This document shows, piece by piece, positions 34,170-42,682 of a stretch of DNA of 64,000 bases. The notes below the pieces were generated by a model, which had not been told where the DNA came from, searched no databases, and saw only the letters and a program-made list of their open reading frames with translations. The DNA lies in NCBI GenBank assembly GCA_023402395.1, contig JAEYGI010000062.1, forward strand, positions 1 through 64,000, read 5' to 3'. The stretch's first letter is position 1. Every line of letters starts with the position of its first letter. The position numbers were made by a program, and so were the translations under genes. The stretch is from Bacillota bacterium (GTDB lineage: Bacteria > Bacillota > UBA4882 > UBA8346).

Positions 34170-36050
34170 TCATCCCTCCTCAATGGCCTGGAAAGGACAG
34201 GCCCCTTTACAGGCGCCGCACTTGATGCATTTGAGGGCGTCGATCACAAACGGCTTTCTGATTTCGCCGCTGATCGCTCCCGCCGGACAGACCCGACTGC
34301 ATTTGCTGCATCCCTTGCATTTTTCAGCCAGGATCCGATATTCGCTCAAGGCTTTGCAGACGCCGGACGGACACCGTTTGGCCACATGGGCCAGGTATTC
34401 GTCTTTAAAGTATTTTAACATGGTCAGCACCGGGTTGGGCGCGGTCTTTCCCAAGCCGCACAGGGAGCCGTCCTTGACCGCTTCGGCCAGGTCGGTCAGG
34501 ATCTCCAGATCCTCGTCCCGGCCTTTCCCGGCCACGGTCCGTTCCAGAATCTCCAGGATTCGTCGGGTTCCTTCCCGGCAGGGCACGCATTTGCCACAGG
34601 ACTCGTTCTGGGTGAAGTTCATGAAATAACGGGCCACTTCGACCATACAGGTGCCTTGATCCATGACCACCAGGCCCCCGGAACCGATCATCGCCCCGGC
34701 CGCCAGCAGCGAGTCGAAATCCAGCGGCATATCCAAATGCTGTTCGGTCAGGCAGCCGCCCGACGGGCCGCCGATCTGAACCGCCTTAAATTGCTTGCCG
34801 CCCCGGATCCCGCCGCCGATGTCGAAGACGATCTCGCGCAGGGTGATTCCCATCGGAACCTCGATCAGGCCGGTGTTGGCCACCTGTCCGGTCAGGGCGA
34901 AGGTTTTGGTCCCCGGGCTCTTCGGCGTGCCGAAGCTCTTAAACCAGGCCGCGCCGTTGCGGATGATCGGCGCCACATTGGCAAAGGTCTCGACGTTATT
35001 GATCAGGGTCGGTTTGGCCCACAGCCCGGCATTGGCCGGAAACGGCGGCTTCGGCCGCGGCATGCCCCGCTCGCCCTCGATGGAGGCGATCAGCGCCGTC
35101 TCTTCGCCGCAGACGAACGCACCGGCCCCTTCCTTGATCTTGACATCAAAATTAAATCCGGTCCCGAGGATGTTCTGGCCGAGCACGCCATACTCCCGGG
35201 CCGCTTTGGCCGCGTTCCGCAGCCGCTGAACCGCCAGCGGGTATTCGGCGCGCACATAGATATAGCCCTCGTCGGCGCCGACGGCAAACCCGGAGATCGC
35301 CATCCCTTCCAGCACTTTATGGGGATCGCCCTCCATCACGCTCCGGTCCATGAACGCGCCCGGGTCGCCCTCATCGCCGTTACAGACCACGTATTTCTTA
35401 GCGCCCGTCGCATTGCGGGTCAGATCCCATTTGCGGCCGGTCGGGAAACCGCCGCCGCCGCGCCCCCGCAAACCGGACTCGATAATCTCCTGACAAACCA
35501 GGGCCGGGTCCATCTCCGTCAACACTTTGGCCAGCGCCTGATAGCCGCCGCCGGCGATATACTCCCGGATCTCATCGGGATCGATCATGCCGCAATTGAC
35601 CAGCGCATTCCGCTTTTGATTCCGGTAGAACGGGATCTCGGACTCCACGGCATAGGCCACTCCGGTCACCGGATGCTTGTAAAGCAAGCGTTCCACCGGG
35701 TCGCCCTCTTCCAGCAGCGCGGCGGCGATCTCAGCCGCATCGTCCGCCTGAACCTTGGTGTAGAGGATTCCACCCGGCTCGACCCGGACCAATGGCCCCA
35801 TCTCACAGAAGCCGTGACAGCCGCTCTTGACGACTGAAACTCCGCTGGCATCCTCGTTTTCAAATAACAATTCCACCGCGACGAATTCGCCCCGGTCGGC
35901 GACTTCCCGTTGCAACGCCTCGTATACTTTCAGGGAACCGTTGGCAACGCAGCCGGTGCCGGCGCAAACCAGGATCCTGGCCTTTTCCCGGTGATATCCC
36001 TTTTGCCACTTTTCCCGTTCCGAATCAAGTTGCATTTTGGACTCGATCAA
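34170..36050 (-). CDS. hndC: NADH-dependent hydrogenase flavoprotein subunit (NuoF-like)
   Basis: 626 residues. An N-terminal thioredoxin-like [2Fe-2S] domain (ILVCAGTGCVANGSLKVYEA), then the NuoF FMN/NADH module (SGLRGRGGGGFPTGRKWDLT, GDPGAFMDRSVMEGDPHKV), the N3-like site NESCGKCVPCREGTRR, and two C-terminal 4Fe-4S motifs (CKGCSKCSRVC, CIKCGACKGAC). It accepts NADH. The TTG at 36050 overlaps the stop of hndA as TTGA with GGAGGA upstream, so translation is coupled. Confidence 0.92.
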   Translation of the reverse strand: MIESKMQLDSEREKWQKGYHREKARILVCAGTGCVANGSLKVYEALQREVADRGEFVAVELLFENEDASGVSVVKSGCHGFCEMGPLVRVEPGGILYTKVQADDAAEIAAALLEEGDPVERLLYKHPVTGVAYAVESEIPFYRNQKRNALVNCGMIDPDEIREYIAGGGYQALAKVLTEMDPALVCQEIIESGLRGRGGGGFPTGRKWDLTRNATGAKKYVVCNGDEGDPGAFMDRSVMEGDPHKVLEGMAISGFAVGADEGYIYVRAEYPLAVQRLRNAAKAAREYGVLGQNILGTGFNFDVKIKEGAGAFVCGEETALIASIEGERGMPRPKPPFPANAGLWAKPTLINNVETFANVAPIIRNGAAWFKSFGTPKSPGTKTFALTGQVANTGLIEVPMGITLREIVFDIGGGIRGGKQFKAVQIGGPSGGCLTEQHLDMPLDFDSLLAAGAMIGSGGLVVMDQGTCMVEVARYFMNFTQNESCGKCVPCREGTRRILEILERTVAGKGRDEDLEILTDLAEAVKDGSLCGLGKTAPNPVLTMLKYFKDEYLAHVAKRCPSGVCKALSEYRILAEKCKGCSKCSRVCPAGAISGEIRKPFVIDALKCIKCGACKGACPFQAIEEG

Positions 36051-36574
36051 GCTTCTTCCTCCTCACGTTCCAATTCGGACATGATCAGCTCCACCGCTTC
36101 CGGAGTCATCTGCCCGTGGATCCGCTCATTAATCATGATCACCGGCGCCAGGCCGCACGCGCCAAGACAGGAGACGGTCTCGACGGTAAAACGCTGGTCC
36201 GCGGTAGTCTTTTTTCCGGCATTCAAGCCGACCCGCTTCCGGATGGCCGCCTGAACCGGGTCCGAGCCCCGGACGTGACAGGCGGTGCCGTCACAGATCC
36301 GGATCACGTATTTCCCCTTCGGCTCCAGGGAAAATTGGGCGTAAAACGTAGCCACCCCGTAAATTGTCGCCGGAGAAAGCTTCATCACCCTGGCCACGTG
36401 GCCCAATACCTCCTCCGGTAAGTAGCGGAACTCCTGCTGAATGTCCTGAAGGATCGGGATCAGCGCCGACGGTTCCCGGCCATGGCTGTCGATAATCGCC
36501 TCCACTTGGGCGTATCGTGGGTCCGCCACCGCTGGCGCCGCGTTGTCAACGTCGCAGCTTACCATGTTCTCCAT
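36047..36574 (-). CDS. hndA: NADH-dependent hydrogenase [2Fe-2S] subunit (NuoE-like)
   Basis: 175 residues from the ATG at 36574, chosen for AAAGGGG 8 bp upstream; longer in-frame starts add a poorly coded hydrophobic extension across the promoter region. NuoE-like thioredoxin fold with helical lead (RYLPEEVLGHVARVMKLSPA) and [2Fe-2S] cysteines in CDGTACHVRGS and CLGACGLAP. First gene of the hydrogenase operon. Rex-like sites lie upstream. Confidence 0.9.
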   Translation of the reverse strand: MENMVSCDVDNAAPAVADPRYAQVEAIIDSHGREPSALIPILQDIQQEFRYLPEEVLGHVARVMKLSPATIYGVATFYAQFSLEPKGKYVIRICDGTACHVRGSDPVQAAIRKRVGLNAGKKTTADQRFTVETVSCLGACGLAPVIMINERIHGQMTPEAVELIMSELEREEEEA

Positions 36575-36608
36575 TCCATCTACCCCTTTCAACTTGTAAC
36601 ATTTATAG

Positions 36609-36626
36609 TTGTGAACAGTTTCACAA
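36609..36626. promoter_or_regulatory. Rex-type operator 1
   Basis: TTGTGAACAGTTTCACAA, an 18-bp near-perfect palindrome matching the known Rex (NADH/NAD sensor) consensus TTGTGAANNNNTTCACAA. It is 35 bp upstream of the hndA start and would repress when NADH is low. Confidence 0.85.
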
Positions 36627-36641
36627 ATCCAAAGAAAAAAT

Positions 36642-36659
36642 TTGTGAAAAAACGAACAA
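36642..36659. promoter_or_regulatory. Rex-like operator 2 (half-site intact)
   Basis: TTGTGAAAAAACGAACAA: left half-site perfect (TTGTGAA), right half GAACAA instead of TCACAA. It lies 33 bp from site 1, so roughly three helical turns away. Confidence 0.55.
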
Positions 36660-36839
36660 AGGTGATCTAAAAAAAATCCCATCAATGCGATCCTCATTTG
36701 AAATCGATTTGGAATGGGCTGTTCCACCTAAGGCGCTCTTCGCAAAATAAGACTTGGTATTTCTTTCAAACGTAAAAACAAAGAGAGCTGCCAGAGTATT
36801 TTCACATGCGAAAAAGTCGATCGCAAAAGGCGTACTCGT

Positions 36840-36857
36840 TTGTTCCCTTTTTCACAA
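36840..36857. promoter_or_regulatory. Rex-like operator 3 (half-site intact)
   Basis: TTGTTCCCTTTTTCACAA: right half-site perfect (TTCACAA), left half TTGTTC. It is nearer to pncA (190 bp before its start) and may give the divergent genes shared redox control. Confidence 0.5.
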
Positions 36858-37047
36858 ATATATCATGCGTCTCTTTTGAACTCAAGCGGTTTACAAAAAT
36901 TTAATATAACCGGTACCTTTTCGCTTAACGCGGTCGTTTCATCCCGGGGCCGCCGTTTGAAGCCAATGACAACTTCTTCCGCCGCGGCAGGTTAAATCGA
37001 ATCGTTCTCGAATATACCGACTAATTATTCCAAGATGAGGTGATCAT

Positions 37048-37620
37048 ATGGGTTCGGCCTTAATGGTCGTGGATATTCAAAATGATTTCTGCCCCGGCGG
37101 CAGCCTCGGGGTCAGCGGAGCCGACCAGATCATTCCCGTGGTCAACTGGCTGATTGCTAAATTTGAAACCGTCGTTTATACCCGGGACTGGCATCCGGAG
37201 GGACACGTCAGTTTCGCCGCCAATCCCCGTTTTGCCGATAAATCTTGGCCGGTCCATTGTGTCGCGGGGACCTGGGGAGCCGCTTTTCATCCGGATCTGA
37301 TCGTCAAAGCGGACGGGATCATCGTCAACAAGGCCACCCGCATCGACCGGGAAGCCTACAGCGGGTTTCAGGATACCGAGCTGGCCCGGACGCTTCGGGA
37401 GCGAAAGGTCGATACCCTGTTCATCACCGGGCTGGCCACCGATTATTGCGTCCGCGCCTCGACGCTTGATGCCTTGGCGGAAGGGTTCCGGGTCGCGGTG
37501 GTCACCGATGCGATCCGGGGCGTGGATGTCCCCGTGGGCAGCGCCCAGCAAGCGCTTCGGACGATGGAAGCGGCCGGAACCCGCCTGATTACTTCGTCCG
37601 AGGTGGAACAGCATGTCTGA
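37048..37620 (+). CDS. pncA: Nicotinamidase
   Basis: 190 residues. Converts nicotinamide to nicotinate for NAD salvage. Catalytic triad segments are clear: VVDIQNDFCPGG with Asp8, the Lys in NKATRIDREAYSG, and the nucleophile Cys in GLATDYCVRAS; metal ligands come from RDWHPEGHVSF. Start ATG with GAGGTGAT upstream. It overlaps pncB by 8 bp. Divergent from the hydrogenase operon. Confidence 0.94.
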   Translation: MGSALMVVDIQNDFCPGGSLGVSGADQIIPVVNWLIAKFETVVYTRDWHPEGHVSFAANPRFADKSWPVHCVAGTWGAAFHPDLIVKADGIIVNKATRIDREAYSGFQDTELARTLRERKVDTLFITGLATDYCVRASTLDALAEGFRVAVVTDAIRGVDVPVGSAQQALRTMEAAGTRLITSSEVEQHV

Positions 37621-39106
37621 CGATATCGCCGCCGGTTGGGCCGAGCGCCAAGGCGCGGCGCTCCTGACCGATTTTTATGAATTAACCATGCTCTACGGTT
37701 TCTGGAAATATCAACGCCAGGAGCAACGCGCCTGTTTTGAGTATTTCTTCCGTTCACTCCCACCGCACAACGGCTTCGCGCTCTTCGCCGGCCTGGAGCC
37801 ATTCCTCGATTATCTGCGGAATTTCCGCTTCACCCCGGCCGATCTGGAATACCTGAAACGCAACGGCTTTGAAGACGGCTTCCTGGCCTATCTGGAACGC
37901 TTCCAGCCGGTCATCGATCTCTGGTCGGTGCCGGAAGGATCGGTGGTCTTCCCCAATGAACCGGTGGTCCGGGCCGAAGGCCCGTTGGGAGTGCTGCAGC
38001 TGCTGGAGACTTTCCTGCTGAACGCGTTAAACTATCCGACGCTGGTCGCCACCAAGGCCGCCCGGGTCTGTTACGCCGCGGCCGGCGATCCGGTGATGGA
38101 GTTCGGTTTGCGCCGCGCCCAAGGCCCCGATGGCGGGCTGAGCGGCGCCCGGGCGGCCATTATCGGCGGCTGCGTGGGCACTTCCAATGTTTTGGCCGGC
38201 AAACTGTTTGGCGCCAAAGTCTTGGGTACCCACGCCCATAGCTGGGTGATGAGTTTCGATAGCGAACTGGAGGCGTTCCTGGCCTATGCCGAGGCGTTTC
38301 CGAACAATATCACCTTGCTGGTCGACACCTATGACCCGGTCAGCAGCGGCATCCCCAACGCGGTGGCGGTCTTCAAGGAGCTCCGCCGGCGCGGGATTGA
38401 GACCCGAGGCGCCATCCGGCTCGACTCGGGGGACTTGGCCAAACTCTCCAAGGAAGCCTGGCGGCTGTTTCAGGAGGCCGGTTTCCCGGATCCGGTCATT
38501 GTGGCCTCCAATGAACTGGACGAGGATCTGATCGCCGATTTGAAACGGCAAGGCGCCAAGATTAACTCCTGGGGCGTGGGTACCAATCTGATCACTTCCC
38601 GGGATTATCCGGCGCTGGGCGGAGTTTATAAACTGGTCGCCATCGAGGGGGAGACCGGTTGGGAGCCGAAAATAAAAATCTCCGGCAATATCAGCAAAAT
38701 CACTGATCCCGGCCGGAAGCGGATTATCCGGTATTACGATGGCGACGGCCATCCCATCGCCGACCTGCTGTATCTGGAGGGCGAACCGGTTCAAAGCGGC
38801 CGGATTCAGGCCTATGATCGGGAAAACTTGCTGAAGGAAGTCTGCTTCAAGGCCGTATCCCATCAAGAATTGTCGGAGCGGGTGGTCACGGCGGGCAACG
38901 TCGTTGCCGGCCCGGTTCCGTTGGCCGATCTTCAGGCCCGGGCCCGCGCCAGCCTGTCCCGTTTTCCCGACGAGTACCGCCGGCTGCGTTACCCGCAGAC
39001 GTATGACGTATTCCTGTCGCCCGAGGCGGCCCGGGTTAAGCATCAGTTGCTTGAATCCCGCGGTTTCTACCGGACCGAGGCCGCCGGCCGCGAGCCGCAG
39101 GACTGA
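37613..39106 (+). CDS. pncB: Nicotinate phosphoribosyltransferase
   Basis: 497 residues, the long bacterial form. Joins nicotinate and PRPP to nicotinate mononucleotide, the next salvage step after pncA. Recognised by LLTDFYELTMLYGFWK at the start, GTHAHSWVMSF with the phosphorylated-His region, and DSGDLAKLSKEAW. Overlaps pncA by 8 bp, so both are cotranslated. Its 3' end runs into a small convergent lipoprotein frame. Confidence 0.94.
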   Translation: MSDDIAAGWAERQGAALLTDFYELTMLYGFWKYQRQEQRACFEYFFRSLPPHNGFALFAGLEPFLDYLRNFRFTPADLEYLKRNGFEDGFLAYLERFQPVIDLWSVPEGSVVFPNEPVVRAEGPLGVLQLLETFLLNALNYPTLVATKAARVCYAAAGDPVMEFGLRRAQGPDGGLSGARAAIIGGCVGTSNVLAGKLFGAKVLGTHAHSWVMSFDSELEAFLAYAEAFPNNITLLVDTYDPVSSGIPNAVAVFKELRRRGIETRGAIRLDSGDLAKLSKEAWRLFQEAGFPDPVIVASNELDEDLIADLKRQGAKINSWGVGTNLITSRDYPALGGVYKLVAIEGETGWEPKIKISGNISKITDPGRKRIIRYYDGDGHPIADLLYLEGEPVQSGRIQAYDRENLLKEVCFKAVSHQELSERVVTAGNVVAGPVPLADLQARARASLSRFPDEYRRLRYPQTYDVFLSPEAARVKHQLLESRGFYRTEAAGREPQD

Positions 39107-39306
39107 TGGCCGGATCCGGCCCATCCGGCGCGGATCCATTGCGGGCCGGGAGTCACTGGGGAAATCCGGACCAAGCGGGCCGAGGGCAATAGCAGCGGTT
39201 TGGTCGGCACCGGCCGGGTTTCTCCGCGGGACCAGGCGCATCCGGCTATCCCAAGACCAACCGCCACGAAGCTTAGAATCAGAAACCATACGCTGCGCTT
39301 GTTCAT
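39067..39306 (-). CDS. Possible small lipoprotein
   Basis: 79 residues from the ATG at 39306, with GGAGGG 6 bp upstream. N-terminus is a lipoprotein signal: MNKRSVWFLILSFVAVGLG then the lipobox IAGC. The mature part has no known domain and is Arg/Pro/Ser-rich. Its last 40 bp overlap the 3' end of pncB, which weakens the call at that end, and the true stop may differ in closely related strains. The ribosome site and lipobox are the supporting evidence. Confidence 0.45.
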   Translation of the reverse strand: MNKRSVWFLILSFVAVGLGIAGCAWSRGETRPVPTKPLLLPSARLVRISPVTPGPQWIRAGWAGSGHQSCGSRPAASVR

Positions 39307-39484
39307 CGCGGCCCTCCTCCGCTCTTTCTTGCCAATTCTAAACTTATTCTCCCACCACGTCCGGCGGATATTCCGGTATCGGGAAAAAGCAGGGATTATC
39401 CCAATCCAAAAGTCCCAACCGATTGTCTTCCTCCCCAAACTATGCCGCGTTCCGTCCCGGACGCAAAGCGATCCACCAATTACC

Positions 39485-39652
39485 AATTGGCAGCTGCCGA
39501 TCGAGAATTGCGAGTTGCCAATGTTAGATTGTCAGCTGGCCCATGTCGATTGTCACTTGGCCCGGTGCGATTGCCAACTAGCAATCTCCAATTGGTGGAA
39601 GCCAATCTGAGATTGCCATCTGCCAAAGTGACAGAGGATCTTCGCAATATAC
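39485..39652. repeat. 21-bp tandem array, class B (about 8 units)
   Basis: Seven clear consecutive 21-bp units from 39485 plus a degenerate eighth. Units such as GATTGTCAGCTGGCCCATG and AATTGGCAGCTGCCGATC have a GGCAGCTGCC-type dyad. Words ATTGCCA and CCAATT are shared with the array at 20532. The remaining gap 39653-39883 has a GC-rich inverted segment near 39680-39720 but no gene. Confidence 0.75.
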
Positions 39653-39883
39653 CGGAGGCAGTTGCCAATGAAGCGGCGCCGGCCCGTCATGGAATATTGG
39701 GGCCGGCCGGCCTGACGGCGCAACTTCTTTGCCGGGCGAAACTTGTTGTTTTAGTTCGAATCACCCGCCTCGTTTATGAAACAATTAAAGTAAGGCTTTC
39801 AATATCGATGAATTTACGCGATAATATATACTATAGATAATGAGAAGCAACCCGTCATCCTTAACTGGAGGTGGTGAACTCCG

Positions 39884-40483
39884 ATGAAACGTAAGCTTGG
39901 ATTGCTGCTTATTTTGATGGCAATCATGGCCTTTCCGGCGCTGAGCGCGGGACCGGTAGAGTTCAGCGCCGACTTGACCTCGGTGCGCAACGGCCGGACC
40001 GTCACCGGAAAGCTGTACGTCTCCCGTTACGCCATCCGGCAGGAACTCAATCTCCCCGGCGAAGTCCGGATCACCATCTTCCGGACCGATTTGAAGAAGG
40101 TCTGGTCATTCTCCCTGCAGCAGCCGAATTACTTTGAAGCCGACCTGTTGGAGCGCCGGACCGACCTGCTCGCCTACGGCCTGACCATGAAGGAGATCAA
40201 GGAAGCCAAGGTGGTCGGGACGGGCGTCATTAACGGCTATTTTTGCCTGATTATCCAATACGATTATCAGGATCTGAAAACCACCATGATTCAATGGGTC
40301 AGCCAAGAGTTGGACTTCCCCATTCAAACCGAGATCAAAGGGTCGAAGCGGATCAATCTGGTCGAAGCCTTGCAAAATATTAGCGAGGGCCCGTTGCCGG
40401 ATTCGCTGTTTCAGGTTCCGCCCGGTTATCAAAAGCTCGACATTTCCATTTCTCCCCCGGAAATTGAACCGGCCGGCACCTGA
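39884..40483 (+). CDS. Exported LolA/DUF4412-like protein
   Basis: 199 residues. Signal peptide at 1-22 (LLLILMAIMAFPALSAG). The mature part has the beta-rich pattern of LolA/DUF4412-like lipid-binding proteins: FSADLTSVRNGRTVTGKLYV, RQELNLPGEVRITIFRTDLK, and a C-terminal LPDSLFQVPPGYQKLD. Such proteins are often of unknown function in Bacillota. Start ATG with GGAGGTGGTGA upstream. Flanked by a 21-bp array upstream and a terminator downstream. Confidence 0.65.
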   Translation: MKRKLGLLLILMAIMAFPALSAGPVEFSADLTSVRNGRTVTGKLYVSRYAIRQELNLPGEVRITIFRTDLKKVWSFSLQQPNYFEADLLERRTDLLAYGLTMKEIKEAKVVGTGVINGYFCLIIQYDYQDLKTTMIQWVSQELDFPIQTEIKGSKRINLVEALQNISEGPLPDSLFQVPPGYQKLDISISPPEIEPAGT

Positions 40484-40511
40484 TCCCGCTCCTTTTCCGG
40501 ACCGCCCAAAA

Positions 40512-40546
40512 TAAAAAAATCCTCAGGATTTCTGAGGATTTTTTTA
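40512..40546. terminator. Bidirectional terminator
   Basis: AAAAAAATCCTCAG pairs with CTGAGGATTTTTTT. It serves the LolA-like gene and the convergent tctA. Confidence 0.9.
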
Positions 40547-40572
40547 TTAGATGTTTTAGGTTCTGGTGGCGG

Positions 40573-42093
40573 CTATCCGGTTGCCTCCGCCGGTTTTGGC
40601 CGCAATTTCCGGTAGAACGCCCCGGCCGCCGGAGCGATAATGATCAGGGCCACCGTTCCCAAAAGCGCGGCGCAGATCGGCTTGGTGATAAAGATCGAGA
40701 AATCGCCGCCGGAGATTAGCAAGGACTGGCTCAGGGAGCGCTCCAGAATCCGGCCGAGCACGAACGCCAGCAATAGCGGGCCGAGTTCAAAATGGAGCTT
40801 CCGGAGCAAATAGCCGAAGACACCGAAGATAAACATCATCACGATATCCATCAGATTATTTTTGGCGCTGTAAACGCCGATGGAGCAGATCATCACGATC
40901 ACCGGCGCCAGAATCGAATAAGGAATTTTTAACATTTTGACCCAAAGGCCAACCAAAGGCAAGTTCAAAAAGAGCAGCAATGCGTTTCCGATGTACATCG
41001 AAGCCACCACGCCCCAGAAAACATCGGCGTGTTCCTTAAGGAGCAGCGGCCCGGGCTGCACCCCCTGTATCAGCAGCGCGGCAAAGATCATGGCGATCGC
41101 CGGATTGCCCGGGATTCCCAGGGTCAGCATCGGAATAAAGGACGCGCTGGCCGCCGCGTTGTTGGCCGACTCCGGCGCCGCGACCCCCTCGATCGCTCCC
41201 GCCCCGAACTCTTCCGGCCGCTTAGAGGCTTTTTTCTCGACCGCGTAAGCGACCATCGACGAAATCACGGCGCCGCCGCCGGGCAGCAACCCAACCAGAA
41301 AGCCGATGACCGAGCCTCTGAGAATCGACCATTTGGTCCGCGCATAATCCTTAAGGGTCGGCCAGACATTGGCGATCTTGTTTGTCACCAGTTCATTGCC
41401 GAGTTTGCCTTCCAGGTTGATCAAGACCTCTCCGATGCCGAACACGCCCATGGCCAGCGTTAAAAAGTCCAGGCCATCCTGGAGAATCATGGTTCCGAAG
41501 GTATAGCGGAGATTGCCGGAGATCGGATCCATTCCGATGGTCGCCAACAAAAGGCCGAAGACCACCATGGTGACTCCCTTGAGAATCGACTGTCCCGATA
41601 AAAACGCGGCCAGCAGCAAGCCCAACACCGTCAGCGAAAAATATTCGGCCGGACCGAACTGCAGCGCAAACCCGGCCAGCCAGGGCGCGACAAAGGTCAA
41701 CCCGACGACTCCGACGGTTCCGGCCACGAACGAACCAACCGCCGCGATTCCCAGGGCCGCGCCGGCCCGGCCCTTTTTGGCCATCTGATAGCCATCCATG
41801 CAGGTGACCACCGAGGCCGCCTCGCCCGGAATGTTCAGCAAAATCGAGGTGGTCGAGCCGCCGTACATCGCCCCGTAATAGATTCCGGCCATCATGATGA
41901 TCGAGGTTAACGGCGATCCTAACGCATAACTCAGCGGCAGCAGCAAGGAGATGGTCGCTGCCGGTCCCAGTCCCGGAAGAACGCCGATGGCCGTTCCCAG
42001 CACCGCCCCGATCAAGCCGAATAACAAATTGACCGGAGTCAGCGCCAGCACAAAGCCATTGGCTAAGCCTTCAAACACTCCCATCACCGTCAC
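40573..42093 (-). CDS. tctA: Tripartite tricarboxylate transporter permease TctA
   Basis: 506 residues, about twelve predicted helices. The TctA signature PGLGPAATISLLLPL is near residue 40, with the GIYYGAMYGGSTTSILLNIP block at ~70-90. With TctB and TctC it imports carboxylates, often citrate or related acids, driven by ion gradients. Last gene of a tctC-M24-tctB-tctA operon on the minus strand, 3 bp after tctB. Confidence 0.93.
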   Translation of the reverse strand: MTVMGVFEGLANGFVLALTPVNLLFGLIGAVLGTAIGVLPGLGPAATISLLLPLSYALGSPLTSIIMMAGIYYGAMYGGSTTSILLNIPGEAASVVTCMDGYQMAKKGRAGAALGIAAVGSFVAGTVGVVGLTFVAPWLAGFALQFGPAEYFSLTVLGLLLAAFLSGQSILKGVTMVVFGLLLATIGMDPISGNLRYTFGTMILQDGLDFLTLAMGVFGIGEVLINLEGKLGNELVTNKIANVWPTLKDYARTKWSILRGSVIGFLVGLLPGGGAVISSMVAYAVEKKASKRPEEFGAGAIEGVAAPESANNAAASASFIPMLTLGIPGNPAIAMIFAALLIQGVQPGPLLLKEHADVFWGVVASMYIGNALLLFLNLPLVGLWVKMLKIPYSILAPVIVMICSIGVYSAKNNLMDIVMMFIFGVFGYLLRKLHFELGPLLLAFVLGRILERSLSQSLLISGGDFSIFITKPICAALLGTVALIIIAPAAGAFYRKLRPKPAEATG

Positions 42094-42096
42094 CCC

Positions 42097-42543
42097 TTAA
42101 AAGAGAATTCCCTTGGGAAGGCTGACTTTCAGCAAGACTACAAACAACAGATAAACGAAGCCGGTGCCGATAACCGAGACCAGTCCGATCCGCAGCCAGG
42201 ATTCCCGCTCGATCACCGCCATCCAGACGATGAACAGCATCAGGGTGGCCGCGCAAAAACCGAGCCACCCCAGGAATAAGGCGTAGCCGAACATCGCCAG
42301 TATGGCCAGCAGCGGCCGGACCCAGGCGCCTTTCAGCCACAGCGGCGCCGGCTTTTCATCCCTTCCCAGCCTGCTGCCGAAGAGCATTCCCGCGATTAAG
42401 GCCAGGATCAGCGCCAGCCAAAACGGGTAAAAACCCGGCCCCGGCGTCTGGAAAGAGCCGAAACCGATTTTCAACGCTTCCAAGGCCGCGCCGATCCCGG
42501 CCACCATCAACACCGCCGCCGCGACGCGCTCCCACTTTTTCAT
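42097..42543 (-). CDS. tctB: Tripartite tricarboxylate transporter small subunit TctB
   Basis: 148 residues from the ATG at 42543, which has AAAAGGAGG 6 bp upstream. Four predicted transmembrane helices; GFGSFQTPGPGFYPFWLALI is the characteristic TctB loop. Works with TctA. Confidence 0.87.
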   Translation of the reverse strand: MKKWERVAAAVLMVAGIGAALEALKIGFGSFQTPGPGFYPFWLALILALIAGMLFGSRLGRDEKPAPLWLKGAWVRPLLAILAMFGYALFLGWLGFCAATLMLFIVWMAVIERESWLRIGLVSVIGTGFVYLLFVVLLKVSLPKGILF

Positions 42544-42589
42544 GTCCTGCCTCCTTTTCATAGTCAGATGATCTGGATGTGTCCCCCAT

Positions 42590-42675
42590 TCCTCATTGCT
42601 TCAAGCTTTTGGGTACAACCCGGCCCAAGGCCTTGGTTTAATCACCGCGCTTTTAGAAGCCATTTGGTAAAGCTT
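42590..42675. repeat. Intercistronic hairpin element, tct operon, copy 1
   Basis: Carries CCAAGGCCTTGG, a perfect 12-bp palindrome, in the context CTTTTGGGT...GGTTTAATCACCGCGCTTTTA. The same context occurs at 43875 with a different hairpin. Lies between tctB and the M24 gene. Confidence 0.55.
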
Positions 42676-42682
42676 TTCACCG

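Noticed and set aside
34656..35837. 393-codon plus-strand frame
   Set aside because: Antisense to hndC, which has intact cofactor motifs.
38027..39289. 420-codon minus-strand frame
   Set aside because: Antisense to pncB, no family pattern.
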